Shown: in pieces, positions 53,340 to 62,524 of the stretch
Layout: every line of letters starts with the position of its first letter
Numbering within the stretch: the first letter of the stretch is position 1
From: Pseudogracilibacillus sp037072025
GTDB lineage: Bacteria > Bacillota > Bacilli > Bacillales > Amphibacillaceae
Direction: 5' to 3'
Assembly: GCF_037072025.1 (NCBI RefSeq)
Contig: NZ_JAXHDD010000010.1
Coordinates: 1 to 64,000 of the forward strand
Length of the DNA: 64,000 nucleotides
Notes under the pieces: model-generated
Databases searched by the model: none
Told to the model about the DNA's origin: nothing
What the model saw: the letters and a program-made list of their open reading frames with translations, nothing else
Position numbers and translations under genes: made by a program

Positions 53340-54367
53340 ATAAAATGAAAATTACTTTAATTTTTACAGCAATCGCTACTATTACAGTATGTTTAGTAGT
53401 GGTAGGCTTGATGTTCAATAAAACTGAGGAAGAAAAAATGAATGGATTAACGGAAATTTATGACATAGCTCCTAATGGGACGATTGCTTATGTAATGTAT
53501 GACAAAGGACAGCAAGAAATCGTTATAAAAAAAGAGGAAAATGACATATCGACGGTATCGATACATGAAGAAAAATTTATAAATGATATTGCTTTTTCAC
53601 CGGATGGCTCTACACTCGCTTATAGTTTAAGTCAGAAAGATGTAGAAGCTGAACTACTTAGTACGATTAATGTTGTAGAAGTTGCAACACTTGAAGAGAC
53701 GAATCTTTTTCAAAAAACAGGCTTAATTACAGAACTTGCATTTGATCCTAAGGAGGGAAATCAACTTTTTTATATCAAAGCCGATACTTTTGAAAACTAT
53801 TCACCAATCGCAAGGGCGAATCCACATGATTTTGATATATTTAGTTATCTGATTTCAGAGGAAGAACATACCCAATACACGAACCTTAAAAAGTATTCCA
53901 TGGATTCATTACAAGTTTCTTCTTCCGATGACGCTGTATATATTCAAATGCCTGATGATGAAGCTTCTGAGTCAGCGGAAGAAATATTTGATACGAAATC
54001 ACGGATTTTTAAAATACCATTAGACGATCCAGAAGCAGTATCCGTTGTTAGCGTTCCAAATAAAGAAATCGATATTTATGATTTTGTCATTTTATCGGAT
54101 GAGGAGAAAATAATTTATCAATCTGTTAGTAACCCAAACTCTGGTGGAACATTTGAATATGAACTATTTGAATACGATCCAAATACAAACGAAGAAACAC
54201 AATTAACAAATATACAAGAGTATACTTCCCGTCCTGTTATTAATGACGACTTTATCTATTTTATTGTCGATAAACAATTTGCGCAAAAATATTCGGATTA
54301 TCATTTGTACCGAATGGATCTAGACGGAGAAAACATGACTGAAGTGGAATTATCACTTGATGAATAG
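53336..54367 (+). CDS. Membrane-anchored TolB/WD40-like beta-propeller protein
   Basis: A 343-residue protein with an N-terminal membrane anchor (ITLIFTAIATITVCLVVVGL) and an extracytoplasmic domain with repeated blade-like segments such as IAFSPDGSTLAYSLSQ, ELAFDPKEGNQLFYIKAD, DEEKIIYQSVSN and HLYRMDLDGENMTEV, resembling TolB-type propellers. It probably binds an envelope ligand or partner. The start is TTG 53336, eight bases after GGGGTG and overlapping the previous stop. It is the third gene of the PadR-HAAS operon. Confidence 0.8.
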   Translation: MNKMKITLIFTAIATITVCLVVVGLMFNKTEEEKMNGLTEIYDIAPNGTIAYVMYDKGQQEIVIKKEENDISTVSIHEEKFINDIAFSPDGSTLAYSLSQKDVEAELLSTINVVEVATLEETNLFQKTGLITELAFDPKEGNQLFYIKADTFENYSPIARANPHDFDIFSYLISEEEHTQYTNLKKYSMDSLQVSSSDDAVYIQMPDDEASESAEEIFDTKSRIFKIPLDDPEAVSVVSVPNKEIDIYDFVILSDEEKIIYQSVSNPNSGGTFEYELFEYDPNTNEETQLTNIQEYTSRPVINDDFIYFIVDKQFAQKYSDYHLYRMDLDGENMTEVELSLDE

Positions 54368-54995
54368 TTGGATCCTATTAAAAAGTAAGTGAAAAGTAGA
54401 AGGTGAATTTTTTGCTTCCCTTCTGCCCTTTCAATTCATTACTATTTCATGAATATTTTCAAGTATCTTTTTCCTCATCTTTTGGGTCAATTGCGAGGAG
54501 TACAAATTAGGACAAAAACATTCCGTGAAACCAAAGAAAATATTCTCTTAGTCGGTAAATCGATTGTTTCGCACATAAAAGATCTACAAAAAAAGTCAGT
54601 CTAAGGTTAACAAAGCTTTTCCAAACACGAGAGTTAGTTTATTATGATGAATTAACAAAGAATTACTTCTAACCGATCATTGTTTTATCTGATTTGTCCA
54701 ATTGTTTTTATTCACTATGGACAAATACTTGCATATCTCATATAATGACAATAACAATTAACGTAAAGGGTGACCCAATCGAATGAACAACTAATCCTAT
54801 TTACCTGAACAGCCTAGGAAAGCACATTAGAAAAATTGCATTCGCCAATCCTTTGGACGAATGTCTTAGTTACACTTATTCGAGTCAAGAAAGGATCTTT
54901 TACTTTCTTAACTGCTAAAAACAGGCAGCTCCTGTTTTAATTTATTGTGCTTTCAAACTTTAGGTTTTCGGAATAGGATTGGTATCTTAAGTTCA
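54368..54995. other. Intergenic region with relics and repeat copy 3
   Basis: A long spacer. A 51-codon frame at 54449-54604 (MNIFKYLFPHLLGQLRGVQI, then TFRETKENILLVGKSIVSHI) has no ribosome binding site and is unassigned. At 54783 a frame starts MNN, meets a stop and continues SYLPEQPRKAH, suggesting a broken small gene. The segment 54838-54925 (CTTAGTTACACTTATTCGAG, AAGAAAGGATC, CTTTCTTAACTGCTAA) is a third copy of the repeat at 4172 and 43540. Confidence 0.45.
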
Positions 54996-55070
54996 AGCAA
55001 AAAGAGAGAAATCTCTCTTTTTGCTGTTCACTCATGCCTCCTATTCTGAAAACGAATGGAGGCTTTTTTG
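54996..55070 (+). promoter_or_regulatory. Attenuator-like leader of the ABC-F gene
   Basis: Two hairpins precede the ABC-F gene. AGCAAAAAGAGAG pairs perfectly with CTCTCTTTTTGCT (54996-55025). Then GCCTCC-t-ATTC pairs with GAAT-GGAGGC followed by TTTTTTG (55036-55070), a good intrinsic terminator about 30 bases before the start codon. A 14-codon frame beginning at ATG 55034 spans the terminator but lacks a clear ribosome binding site. Antibiotic-responsive termination control is known for several ABC-F genes, such as vmlR of B. subtilis; here it is inferred. Confidence 0.6.
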
Positions 55071-55102
55071 TCTCCTAATTTATAAACAGAGGAGATGAGT
55101 AT

Positions 55103-56671
55103 ATGATTATATTAGAAGCTAACCAATTAATGGTGAACATTAGAGATCAGCTTTTATTTGATATTAATCATTTACGGATTCAAGAAAAAGATCGAATTGG
55201 ATTAGTCGGGCGTAATGGTAGTGGGAAAACAACATTACTAGAAGTGCTCGCTGAAGTCAAAAATCCATCCAAAGGCAAGGTTATTTCAAATGCTACATGT
55301 GAACTCCTCCCACAACTTAAAAATACCAATACGACAAAAAGTGGTGGCGAGATAACACAGGAGTATATAAATAAAGCGATCGCAACAAAGGCCGATATTT
55401 TATTCGCTGATGAACCTACTACAAATTTAGATACTAAAAATATAGAAAAGCTTGAAAACCATTTAAAGAGATGGCAAGGTGCCTTTGTACTCGTCTCACA
55501 CGACAGAGCGTTTTTAGATTCACTTTGTACAACAATTTGGGAGTTGGATGCCGGAGATTTGAAGGTTTATCAAGGAAATTATTCAAGTTATGTCGAACAA
55601 AAAGAACTTGAGCAAAAGCAACATGAAGCGGCGTATGAACAATATGAGCAAAAGAAAAAGCAATTAGAAAAAGCATTAGAATTAAAAGAGCAAAAAGCCC
55701 AACGTGCAACTAAAAAACCGAAAAACATTAGCGCTTCCGAAGCAAATATAAAGGGAGCAAAACCGTATTTTGCAAACAAACAAAAGAAACTTCGGCAAGC
55801 CGCTAAAGCGATTGAGACACGACTAGAAAAGTTAGAGAAGGTGGATAAAGTAAAAGAGCTTCCTCCAGTGAAAATGGATTTACCGAATGAAGATACAATT
55901 AGAGGCAGAATTATTTTACGTATTAACGAGGTTACAGGGAAAGTAGAAAATCGTCTCCTTTGGAAAACAGAAAATATTGATATAAGAGCCGGAGACAAAA
56001 TAGCTATTATTGGGAACAACGGCACTGGAAAAACAACTTTCTTACGAAAAATTCTTAATGGAGATGATGGAATCACCGTCTCCCCAGCCCTAAAAATTGG
56101 TTATTTCAGTCAAAATTTAGATGTGCTCGATGTGAATAAATCTATTTTAGAAAATGTCAGTTCAACTTCTAACCAAAATGAAACACTGATACGAACTGTG
56201 TTAGCTCGGCTTCGCTTCTTTCGTGATGATGTATTTAAAAAAGTAGCTGTATTAAGTGGCGGCGAACGGGTCAAAGTAGCTTTTGCAAAACTATTTGTTA
56301 GCGATATTAACACATTGTTGTTAGATGAACCGACAAATTTTCTTGATATTGAAGCAATGGAGGCATTGGAAGGTCTTCTAAGAGATTATGAAGGAACAAT
56401 TCTTCTCGTCTCTCATGATCGGCGCTTTATTACAAGAATAGCTAATAGAATCTTTACAATCGAGAATCAGAAAATGAATGTTTTTAATGGGACATATGAA
56501 GCTTACAAAGGAAGATATAAGGATCATGAACAAAATACAGCGGATGAAGAGCTGCTAGTTTTACAAACAAAAATAACCGAGGTGTTAGGTAAATTAAGTA
56601 TCGAACCATCAGACAAATTGGAAAAAGAATTTGCAGAACTAGTAGCTAGAAAAAAAGAATTAGAAAAATAA
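55103..56671 (+). CDS. ABC-F family ribosome-protection type ATPase
   Basis: A 522-residue protein with two ATPase domains and no membrane helices. Domain 1 has GLVGRNGSGKTTLLEVLA, KSGGE and ILFADEPTTNLD; domain 2 has AIIGNNGTGKTTFLRKIL, LSGGERVKVAFAK and TLLLDEPTNFLD. A long charged linker (about residues 175-250) corresponds to the ribosome-reaching element. Length and form resemble Vga/VmlR-type proteins that displace lincosamides, streptogramins or pleuromutilins from the ribosome, but the antibiotic cannot be told from sequence. The signature of domain 1 is shortened (KSGGE). GAGGAGATGAG precedes the ATG. Confidence 0.9.
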   Translation: MIILEANQLMVNIRDQLLFDINHLRIQEKDRIGLVGRNGSGKTTLLEVLAEVKNPSKGKVISNATCELLPQLKNTNTTKSGGEITQEYINKAIATKADILFADEPTTNLDTKNIEKLENHLKRWQGAFVLVSHDRAFLDSLCTTIWELDAGDLKVYQGNYSSYVEQKELEQKQHEAAYEQYEQKKKQLEKALELKEQKAQRATKKPKNISASEANIKGAKPYFANKQKKLRQAAKAIETRLEKLEKVDKVKELPPVKMDLPNEDTIRGRIILRINEVTGKVENRLLWKTENIDIRAGDKIAIIGNNGTGKTTFLRKILNGDDGITVSPALKIGYFSQNLDVLDVNKSILENVSSTSNQNETLIRTVLARLRFFRDDVFKKVAVLSGGERVKVAFAKLFVSDINTLLLDEPTNFLDIEAMEALEGLLRDYEGTILLVSHDRRFITRIANRIFTIENQKMNVFNGTYEAYKGRYKDHEQNTADEELLVLQTKITEVLGKLSIEPSDKLEKEFAELVARKKELEK

Positions 56672-56673
56672 AA

Positions 56674-56729
56674 GGCTGCTTGAATGGGGCAAACATACAA
56701 TTGGTTGTCCCATTCAGCTCAGCTTTTTA
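56674..56729 (+). terminator. ABC-F gene terminator
   Basis: GCTG-c-TTGAATGGG and CCCATTCA-gct-CAGC pair across a loop of about 20 bases and are followed by TTTTTAAT, shortly after the stop. Confidence 0.75.
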
Positions 56730-56873
56730 ATTAGTTGTTAAATCTCTCCACTAATTTTTTCGTTTCCAATAAATTAATACTTAATTCTTTGATTATCTTC
56801 ATATATCCGCATTTACATTTAAATTAATTTATATTTCCGGAAACTATTCCACTGGTAAACATACGAAATCAAG

Positions 56874-57854
56874 TTACTCAATTAACTTATCAGAGAATTC
56901 ATTAATACGTTCACTCATTTCTTTATAACGTGTCCAGTGGAGATAATGGTGTCCTTCTAATGTAACAATTTCACTTGCAGGATGCTTCGTTAATTGTGTT
57001 CGATAAAAAGTTACATTGTTTTTACCTTCTTCATTAACATTATCTTCATCCGTAGTAAAAATTAACACAGGCATTTCTGGCGGAAATGTCATCGTATTTA
57101 TTTTTTTAATATTTTTTTCAATTTGATTTGCTTCCTCAACTACATTCTTGTTAAAACTATTCCAAGCTGAAATGGCTTTTGTCATTTGTAAATTCTCTTT
57201 AGAATAAGTTCCATCATCTGCCAAAGGAAGAAAGTCTTCTGACATTATATATAATGCCAATCTTACAATCCCGAGTGGTGCGATATATTTCAGATACTTA
57301 GGCATCGTTGGAGCTGGCTCGTTAAAATATTCCAAAGCTTGTGGTAAGGTAAAATCAATTCCTACAACTGCCTTCACCTCTTTTGGATATGTATAAGCAT
57401 AATACAGGCCATAAATACCAGAAATGGAATGAGGCATGAGTATATAGGGACCTTCTATGTTAGCTTTTTTTAGAGCCATTCGTATTTCTTCCACTATATT
57501 TTCCACTGTTCGTTCCTTATTTGTGAGGTCGCTCCATCCATATCCAAAATTCTCAACAACAACTACTTTATGATGCTTTGCCATCTCATTTATTAAAGGT
57601 TCAAAGTCTAACAAAGGTGCGGAGGTGCCTAAACCACTTAATAAGACAACTGTATTTTCTCCATTTCCTTTTGTATAAACGTGCATATCTTTACCATCTA
57701 TTTCAACTAATTGACCTAATGGAGGATATGTCTTTTGTTCATATACTTTCATTACATGATGAAAAACAATCCATATTAGAGCTGTTGATATCAAAAATAA
57801 GAAAACATTCCTCGATACCTTCCACCATCTACTTTTTATATTCATATTCCTCAT
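56874..57854 (-). CDS. Membrane-anchored alpha/beta hydrolase
   Basis: A 326-residue protein with an N-terminal membrane helix (FLFLISTALIWIVFHHVMKV) and an alpha/beta hydrolase fold: the oxyanion region VVLLSGLGTSAPLLDFEPL, GYGWSDL, the nucleophile elbow PHSISGIYGL (Ser), and the terminal His in LEGHHYLHWTRY. The substrate is unknown; lipases, esterases and peptidases share this fold. It lies 61 bases after the ABC permease gene and may be part of the same transcription unit. The exact start (57854 or 57845) is uncertain. Confidence 0.85.
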   Translation of the reverse strand: MRNMNIKSRWWKVSRNVFLFLISTALIWIVFHHVMKVYEQKTYPPLGQLVEIDGKDMHVYTKGNGENTVVLLSGLGTSAPLLDFEPLINEMAKHHKVVVVENFGYGWSDLTNKERTVENIVEEIRMALKKANIEGPYILMPHSISGIYGLYYAYTYPKEVKAVVGIDFTLPQALEYFNEPAPTMPKYLKYIAPLGIVRLALYIMSEDFLPLADDGTYSKENLQMTKAISAWNSFNKNVVEEANQIEKNIKKINTMTFPPEMPVLIFTTDEDNVNEEGKNNVTFYRTQLTKHPASEIVTLEGHHYLHWTRYKEMSERINEFSDKLIE

Positions 57855-57914
57855 TTTCCTCTTTATTTAATTTGTTCAAATTCTTTCTTCTAAAGTTCTT
57901 TTGATGGTATCCTT

Positions 57915-58658
57915 TTAAATTGCTTTTCTATTAAAATAAATAATTCCACCCAGAATAAATATGAGAAAACTGCCTCCTACCACAGTTAAAACTTGATCCC
58001 ATGGAACGAAAAACACACTGTCCATTTGGGTCTCAACCGAATACATCATAAGAAAAGGTTGTGCCCACGGATAAAATGGTCCATACGTTTCTGAATTTAC
58101 TGCTAAAATACCGGGTAATGTAAAAAATACATTTACAGCAAGTGGTGCGGCAAAGTTTTTCCATATCAAAGACATCCATAATTGCAATGCAACTAACGGG
58201 AAAGTGGCAACCCATCCACCAAGAATACTTTTCCAAATAATCATCATTGGAAAAACATCTGTATACCCTTTTATCATTCCAACTGTAAAAAACACACCCA
58301 AATATAAGATTTGAATCACTAAAACAAGCAATATAATAAGTAAGTATTTTGCAATAAAAACATTTCCTCTCGTTACAGGTAATGTCAATAACTGTTTCCA
58401 TCCGCCAGCTTGATGTTCATATCTACATACAACACTAGCAAAAACCCCTGTAATTAAAGGTAGAAACAGCAAAGCATAGGGTAAATTCATAAATAATAAA
58501 GTCAGAATCCATTCATTCACTTCACCATCACCTGTCATGTCTTGTACATTATTGGTTAAACCAATAAATAATGCCAATAAAGGACCGGCTATAATAATGG
58601 AGGTGACTTTCGATTTTCGTAACTTATACCATTCCGACTTTAAGATCGACAGTAACAT
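57915..58658 (-). CDS. ABC-2 type permease, lantibiotic-immunity/bacitracin type (second)
   Basis: A 247-residue permease with about six helices, starting LLSILKSEWYKLRKSKVTSI, the pattern of COG4200/MutE-EpiE-type subunits. The helices include LPYALLFLPLITGVFASVVC and LIFILGGIIYF. It is homologous in organisation to the preceding permease (58659-59369): both contain YEHQAGGWKQLLTLPV or TETNAWKQLLSLPVPK segments, so they arose by duplication. It begins directly after the stop of that gene. Confidence 0.85.
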   Translation of the reverse strand: MLLSILKSEWYKLRKSKVTSIIIAGPLLALFIGLTNNVQDMTGDGEVNEWILTLLFMNLPYALLFLPLITGVFASVVCRYEHQAGGWKQLLTLPVTRGNVFIAKYLLIILLVLVIQILYLGVFFTVGMIKGYTDVFPMMIIWKSILGGWVATFPLVALQLWMSLIWKNFAAPLAVNVFFTLPGILAVNSETYGPFYPWAQPFLMMYSVETQMDSVFFVPWDQVLTVVGGSFLIFILGGIIYFNRKAI

Positions 58659-59369
58659 CTATTTCACATCCCTTCGCACAAAATCAATCATACCGATAAT
58701 AAAAATAAGAAAACCAAATCCGAACCCAAACATCACTATGATTGTTGGATCATCCCATTCCATCATCAATGCAGGCCATTTCCATATCATCCAATCAGGT
58801 AAAGTAAATGACGAATAGGTTAAGATCGTTCCTAGAATGCCTGTCGTTATCGGAATACCTTGATTATTACTTACTATCGCTATCCAAAGTTGCAAAGCTA
58901 ATATAGGAAGTGCTGCAAAATATGGATAAAAACTGTACTTAATTAAATCTACATATGGAATGTCTTTTCCTAAATCAAGGAACATACCATAACCGAGTGT
59001 AAATATTGTCAATAGTATAGATGCGACTAAAAACAAACTTGCAAGCACAAAAAACTTCGAAATAAACACTGTCTTCTTTGGCACAGGTAAAGAAAGTAAC
59101 TGTTTCCAAGCATTTGTCTCGGTCTCTATGCTGGCAATAGCGGATGTTAAAATCGCTATTCCCAATACAATTGCAAGCGGTGTGAAGGTACTAGTATTCA
59201 TTAAATAATAACCCCAACGATCATCACTTTGTGTAAATAAATATTCTTTTCGTACACCATAATTGACCATTTGTAATGCAACAACACCAAAAGGTCCCAA
59301 AAATGTTAAAAACCAAAATCCTTTACGCTTTATTTTCATAAAATCAGTTATGATTAATTTTCCAATCAT
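58659..59369 (-). CDS. ABC-2 type permease, lantibiotic-immunity/bacitracin type (first)
   Basis: A 236-residue, six-helix permease (MIGKLIITDFMKIKRKGFWF, IETETNAWKQLLSLPVPKKT, LALQLWIAIVSNNQGIPITT). With its paralogue and the ATPase it forms a heteromeric exporter that probably removes peptide antibiotics from the membrane. The ATG overlaps the ATPase stop (ATGA). Confidence 0.85.
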   Translation of the reverse strand: MIGKLIITDFMKIKRKGFWFLTFLGPFGVVALQMVNYGVRKEYLFTQSDDRWGYYLMNTSTFTPLAIVLGIAILTSAIASIETETNAWKQLLSLPVPKKTVFISKFFVLASLFLVASILLTIFTLGYGMFLDLGKDIPYVDLIKYSFYPYFAALPILALQLWIAIVSNNQGIPITTGILGTILTYSSFTLPDWMIWKWPALMMEWDDPTIIVMFGFGFGFLIFIIGMIDFVRRDVK

Positions 59370-60277
59370 TGTAATTTTCCTTCTGAAGTCATTGATAAGA
59401 AAATATCTTCTAACGAACGTTTTTCTTCTTCAACACGATAAATGGAAAATCCATCTTGAACGAGCGTACGAACTGCATTTGCAATACCTTGATCTGATTG
59501 CTCACGCATATAAACTAACCCTTCTTTATTTTCCGCTTGAATCCCTTTTGCTAATAAAGACTGCCACGCCTTTTCACTATCATTTACTTTTAATATGACA
59601 TTTTGCTGTGCAAGTTTTCGCATTTCTTCAATAGAGTCTTGAAAAATCATCTTTCCTTTAGAAATTATTCCAACACTTGTAGCAATTTGATCGATCTCTG
59701 CCAATAAATGACTAGAGATTAAAATTGTCATGTCGTATTCTGCTGGCAATTGTTTAATTAAATTTCGCATTTCGATGATCCCGGATGGATCAAGTCCATT
59801 AGTCGGTTCATCTAAAATTAATAAATCTGGTTGATGTAACAGGGACGCTGCAATCCCTAAACGCTGTTTCATTCCAAGTGAAAATCCTTTGACCTTTTTA
59901 TTTGTTGCATTTGTTAAACGTACAATCTCCAATACCTCACTAATTCTCTTTTTCGGTACATCTAGTATTTTTCTTAATGATTCTAAGTTTTCATAAGCAG
60001 TTAAGTGTGGATAATATGAAGGATTTTCAACTAGAGAACCGATCTTTCTTAAAATTTCTATTTTCTCTTTTTGTAGATTTTTATTAAATACTGAAACAGT
60101 CCCGGTTGTAGGCTTCATTAGACCAAGCAGCATTCGAATTGTCGTTGTTTTGCCAGCGCCATTGGGACCCAAAAATCCGTACACTTCTCCTTTTGGTATC
60201 TTCATATCCAAGTCTTTAACCGCATATTCCTTACCAAATCGCTTCGTTAATTTTTTCGTATCTACAATATATTCCAT
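59366..60277 (-). CDS. ABC transporter ATPase, BcrA/lantibiotic-immunity type
   Basis: A 303-residue ATPase: LGPNGAGKTTTIRMLLGLMK (Walker A), FSLGMKQRLGIAASL (signature) and LLILDEPTNGLDPSGIIEMR (Walker B). The C-terminal extension of about 80 residues is typical of the BcrA/MutF group. With the two permeases it likely protects against bacitracin- or lantibiotic-like peptides. The start is taken as ATG 60277, six bases after TGAGGTG, rather than GTG 60286. It heads the operon; the two-component genes on the other side of the repeat element are the likely regulators. Confidence 0.9.
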   Translation of the reverse strand: MEYIVDTKKLTKRFGKEYAVKDLDMKIPKGEVYGFLGPNGAGKTTTIRMLLGLMKPTTGTVSVFNKNLQKEKIEILRKIGSLVENPSYYPHLTAYENLESLRKILDVPKKRISEVLEIVRLTNATNKKVKGFSLGMKQRLGIAASLLHQPDLLILDEPTNGLDPSGIIEMRNLIKQLPAEYDMTILISSHLLAEIDQIATSVGIISKGKMIFQDSIEEMRKLAQQNVILKVNDSEKAWQSLLAKGIQAENKEGLVYMREQSDQGIANAVRTLVQDGFSIYRVEEEKRSLEDIFLSMTSEGKLQ

Positions 60278-60475
60278 CTCTTTCACCTCATACTAATCGT
60301 ATATTATAAAGGTTAAAACAAAGGTATAGGGAAGTTTAAAATTCGTTTAAAAATTAACCTTTGCAAACAGCATAATTGAAGATCCCACTTTTTTAAGCAT
60401 ATTTGATATAAAGTGTGGTAAATAGCAAATGGTAAGTTGACGAAATTACAGTGAATAGAGTTGTAGTTGAAGGAT

Positions 60476-61079
60476 ACTGTGACGTAACGATTTATCATCG
60501 TTGGGGAAAAGTGACTCTACCTCCGCTCCGGAATGTGAGTCGATTAACAACATGCAGAGTCCAGATCTGAGATGTCGAGTCGATCTGCAAGACGGGGAGT
60601 TTCGATATTAATCGTGACCGTTTTGAGTAAGGGTCATGGAAAAAGGGCATGTTTCGATCTTAATCGTGACCGTTTTGGGTAAGAGTTATAAAAAACGGGC
60701 ATGTTTCGGTATGAATCGTGACCGTTTTGGATTAGAGTCATGGAAAAAGGGCATGTTTCGATCTTAATCGTGACCGTTTTGGGTAAGGGTCATAAAAAAC
60801 GGGCATGTTTCGGTATGAATCGTGACCGTTTTGGATTAGAGTCATGGAAAAAGGGCATGTTTCGGTATGAATCGTGACCGTTTTGGGTTAGAGTCATGGA
60901 AAAAGGGCATGTTTCGGTATGAATCGTGACCGTTTTGGGTAAGAGTCATAAAAAACGGGCATGTTTCGGTATTAATCGTGACCGTTTTGGGTGGGGGTCA
61001 TGGAAAACGGCGAGTCTTTTTCCATGATGTCGAGTCGATCCGTATCGATTTATTAATAAGCAGAGCCTAACGTCACAGT
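60476..61079. repeat. 52-bp tandem-repeat element, copy R (8 units)
   Basis: The inverted, diverged counterpart of 9537-10311. Eight 52-bp units have the phase point CCGTTTTG at 60618, 60670, 60722, 60774, 60826, 60878, 60930 and 60982. Typical words are AATCGTGACCGTTTTGGGT and GGGCATGTTTCGGTA. The flanks GACTCTACCTCCGCTCCGGA and CGTATCGATTTATTAATAAG are complementary to those of copy L, and the ends ACTGTGACGTAA and AACGTCACAGT are the same. It separates the ABC operon from the two-component operon. Confidence 0.9.
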
Positions 61080-61159
61080 TTATGGATAAAGTTGACAAAT
61101 TAGATAAAAATAAAAATCTGAACTTATTTGTAAAAAAATCAAGTTCAGATTTCGCTGTG

Positions 61160-62524
61160 CTAAAGCATATTTGTCCTAGTCTCATTCTTATTTCTTTTAA
61201 TTTTGATTGTTGTTCCATATATCGTTGAATCAAGTTCCCAAGACAATCCTAGACCACTGATCATCATATCGACGATTGATAAACCAATTCCAGCTCCTGT
61301 TTCAGCAGATTCTTTATTCATACCTTGTCCACGGTCTTTAATAATTATTGCATCATACTTAGTAGTTGACTCTGTATAAACACCGATAAATTTCCCGCTG
61401 TTTGCATGGCGTAATACATTTTGAAAAATATTGTCTAAGATTCGTTCCAACCATAATGGATCAACATACCATTTGTTCTCTTTAAAATTATTTAAATCAA
61501 TATCTACCATGAAGTTTTCTTGTTCAAAAAGTGGATACCAAGATGCTAATGACGTTCGCACAAATCGAATTACATCCAAATCTTTAGGATCATGTTTATA
61601 TTTACTTGCCATTAAAAGTGTGTAAGACATTAAGTTCTCAATTAATTCGTCTACACTTTTGATCGACTCTTCAATTACTTTTAATGTCTTTTTTCCCTCT
61701 TCTGATTCCACTTCTTTCTTTAAAGTAAAAATATTCGCATTTATTTTTGTTAGTGGTGTTCGTAAATCATGAGATAAATTAGCTATTAAACTTCTCCGTA
61801 ACTCTTCTTCCTCTTCTTCCCGTTTTTTACTATCTTTAAGTTCCACCACCATTTCGTTAAATGTTTGCTCGAGTTGTCCAATTTCATCTTGTTTCTTCAC
61901 ATCAATCTGAACAGGAAGATCATCGACATCGCGAATTTCCATAGCCTCTTGGACATAAAGTAACCTCTTCCTAATATTTCTAAAAAACAAAAATGAAATA
62001 CAAACAAATAATAAAATAATTATCACACCAATAACCAATAAAGCATCTGAATATTTTTCATTATCTGCCTTGTTTAACGAATGTCTCGGTATCTCAAAAA
62101 CGATAAAACCAGCATCTTGCTTTGCTCCCAAAAAGGAAATAACTGTAAACGGATCGCTATCGTATCGTTCTTTAATATATTTTGCCGTAGTTGTCGCACT
62201 CCAATTAGTAGGCACCCCTTCATTGACATCACGTTCTAGAATAAGCTTTCCATTATCATCTATCCAAAACATTGATGCATCCGGATAATTTTGTTTCCAT
62301 TTTTCAAATAAATCACTAACCGTTGCTTCGTTTATCTTTGTCATGGAACTAGCTTCATCATGCCATGTTTCTTCAATATACACAGGTTCCATTTTCTCGT
62401 CGTCTTTTTCAGTCCAAGTATTAAAAAATAACATTGCTGTAATAATAATAATAATTTGTAGAAGAAAAATTGCAGTAATAATAATTAACATATATTTAGC
62501 TAATAATGATCGTAAAAATCTCAT
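61160..62524 (-). CDS. Sensor histidine kinase
   Basis: A 454-residue kinase with two membrane helices (about 12-32 and 162-182) enclosing an extracellular domain of about 130 residues, a HAMP segment (EIRDVDDLPVQIDVKKQDEI), HisKA with the phospho-His in NLSHDLRTPLTKINANI, and a HATPase domain (NIFQNVLRHA, RGQGMN, GAGIGLSIVDMMI). Its start overlaps the regulator stop. The proximity to a peptide-antibiotic type ABC transporter suggests that it senses envelope-active compounds; the large sensor domain sets it apart from the short BceS type. Confidence 0.92.
   Translation of the reverse strand: MRFLRSLLAKYMLIIITAIFLLQIIIIITAMLFFNTWTEKDDEKMEPVYIEETWHDEASSMTKINEATVSDLFEKWKQNYPDASMFWIDDNGKLILERDVNEGVPTNWSATTTAKYIKERYDSDPFTVISFLGAKQDAGFIVFEIPRHSLNKADNEKYSDALLVIGVIIILLFVCISFLFFRNIRKRLLYVQEAMEIRDVDDLPVQIDVKKQDEIGQLEQTFNEMVVELKDSKKREEEEEELRRSLIANLSHDLRTPLTKINANIFTLKKEVESEEGKKTLKVIEESIKSVDELIENLMSYTLLMASKYKHDPKDLDVIRFVRTSLASWYPLFEQENFMVDIDLNNFKENKWYVDPLWLERILDNIFQNVLRHANSGKFIGVYTESTTKYDAIIIKDRGQGMNKESAETGAGIGLSIVDMMISGLGLSWELDSTIYGTTIKIKRNKNETRTNML

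Noticed and set aside
60313..60498. Minus-strand 61-codon frame upstream of the ABC operon
   Set aside because: It overlaps the repeat element end, has no ribosome binding site, and looks like chance AT-rich coding.
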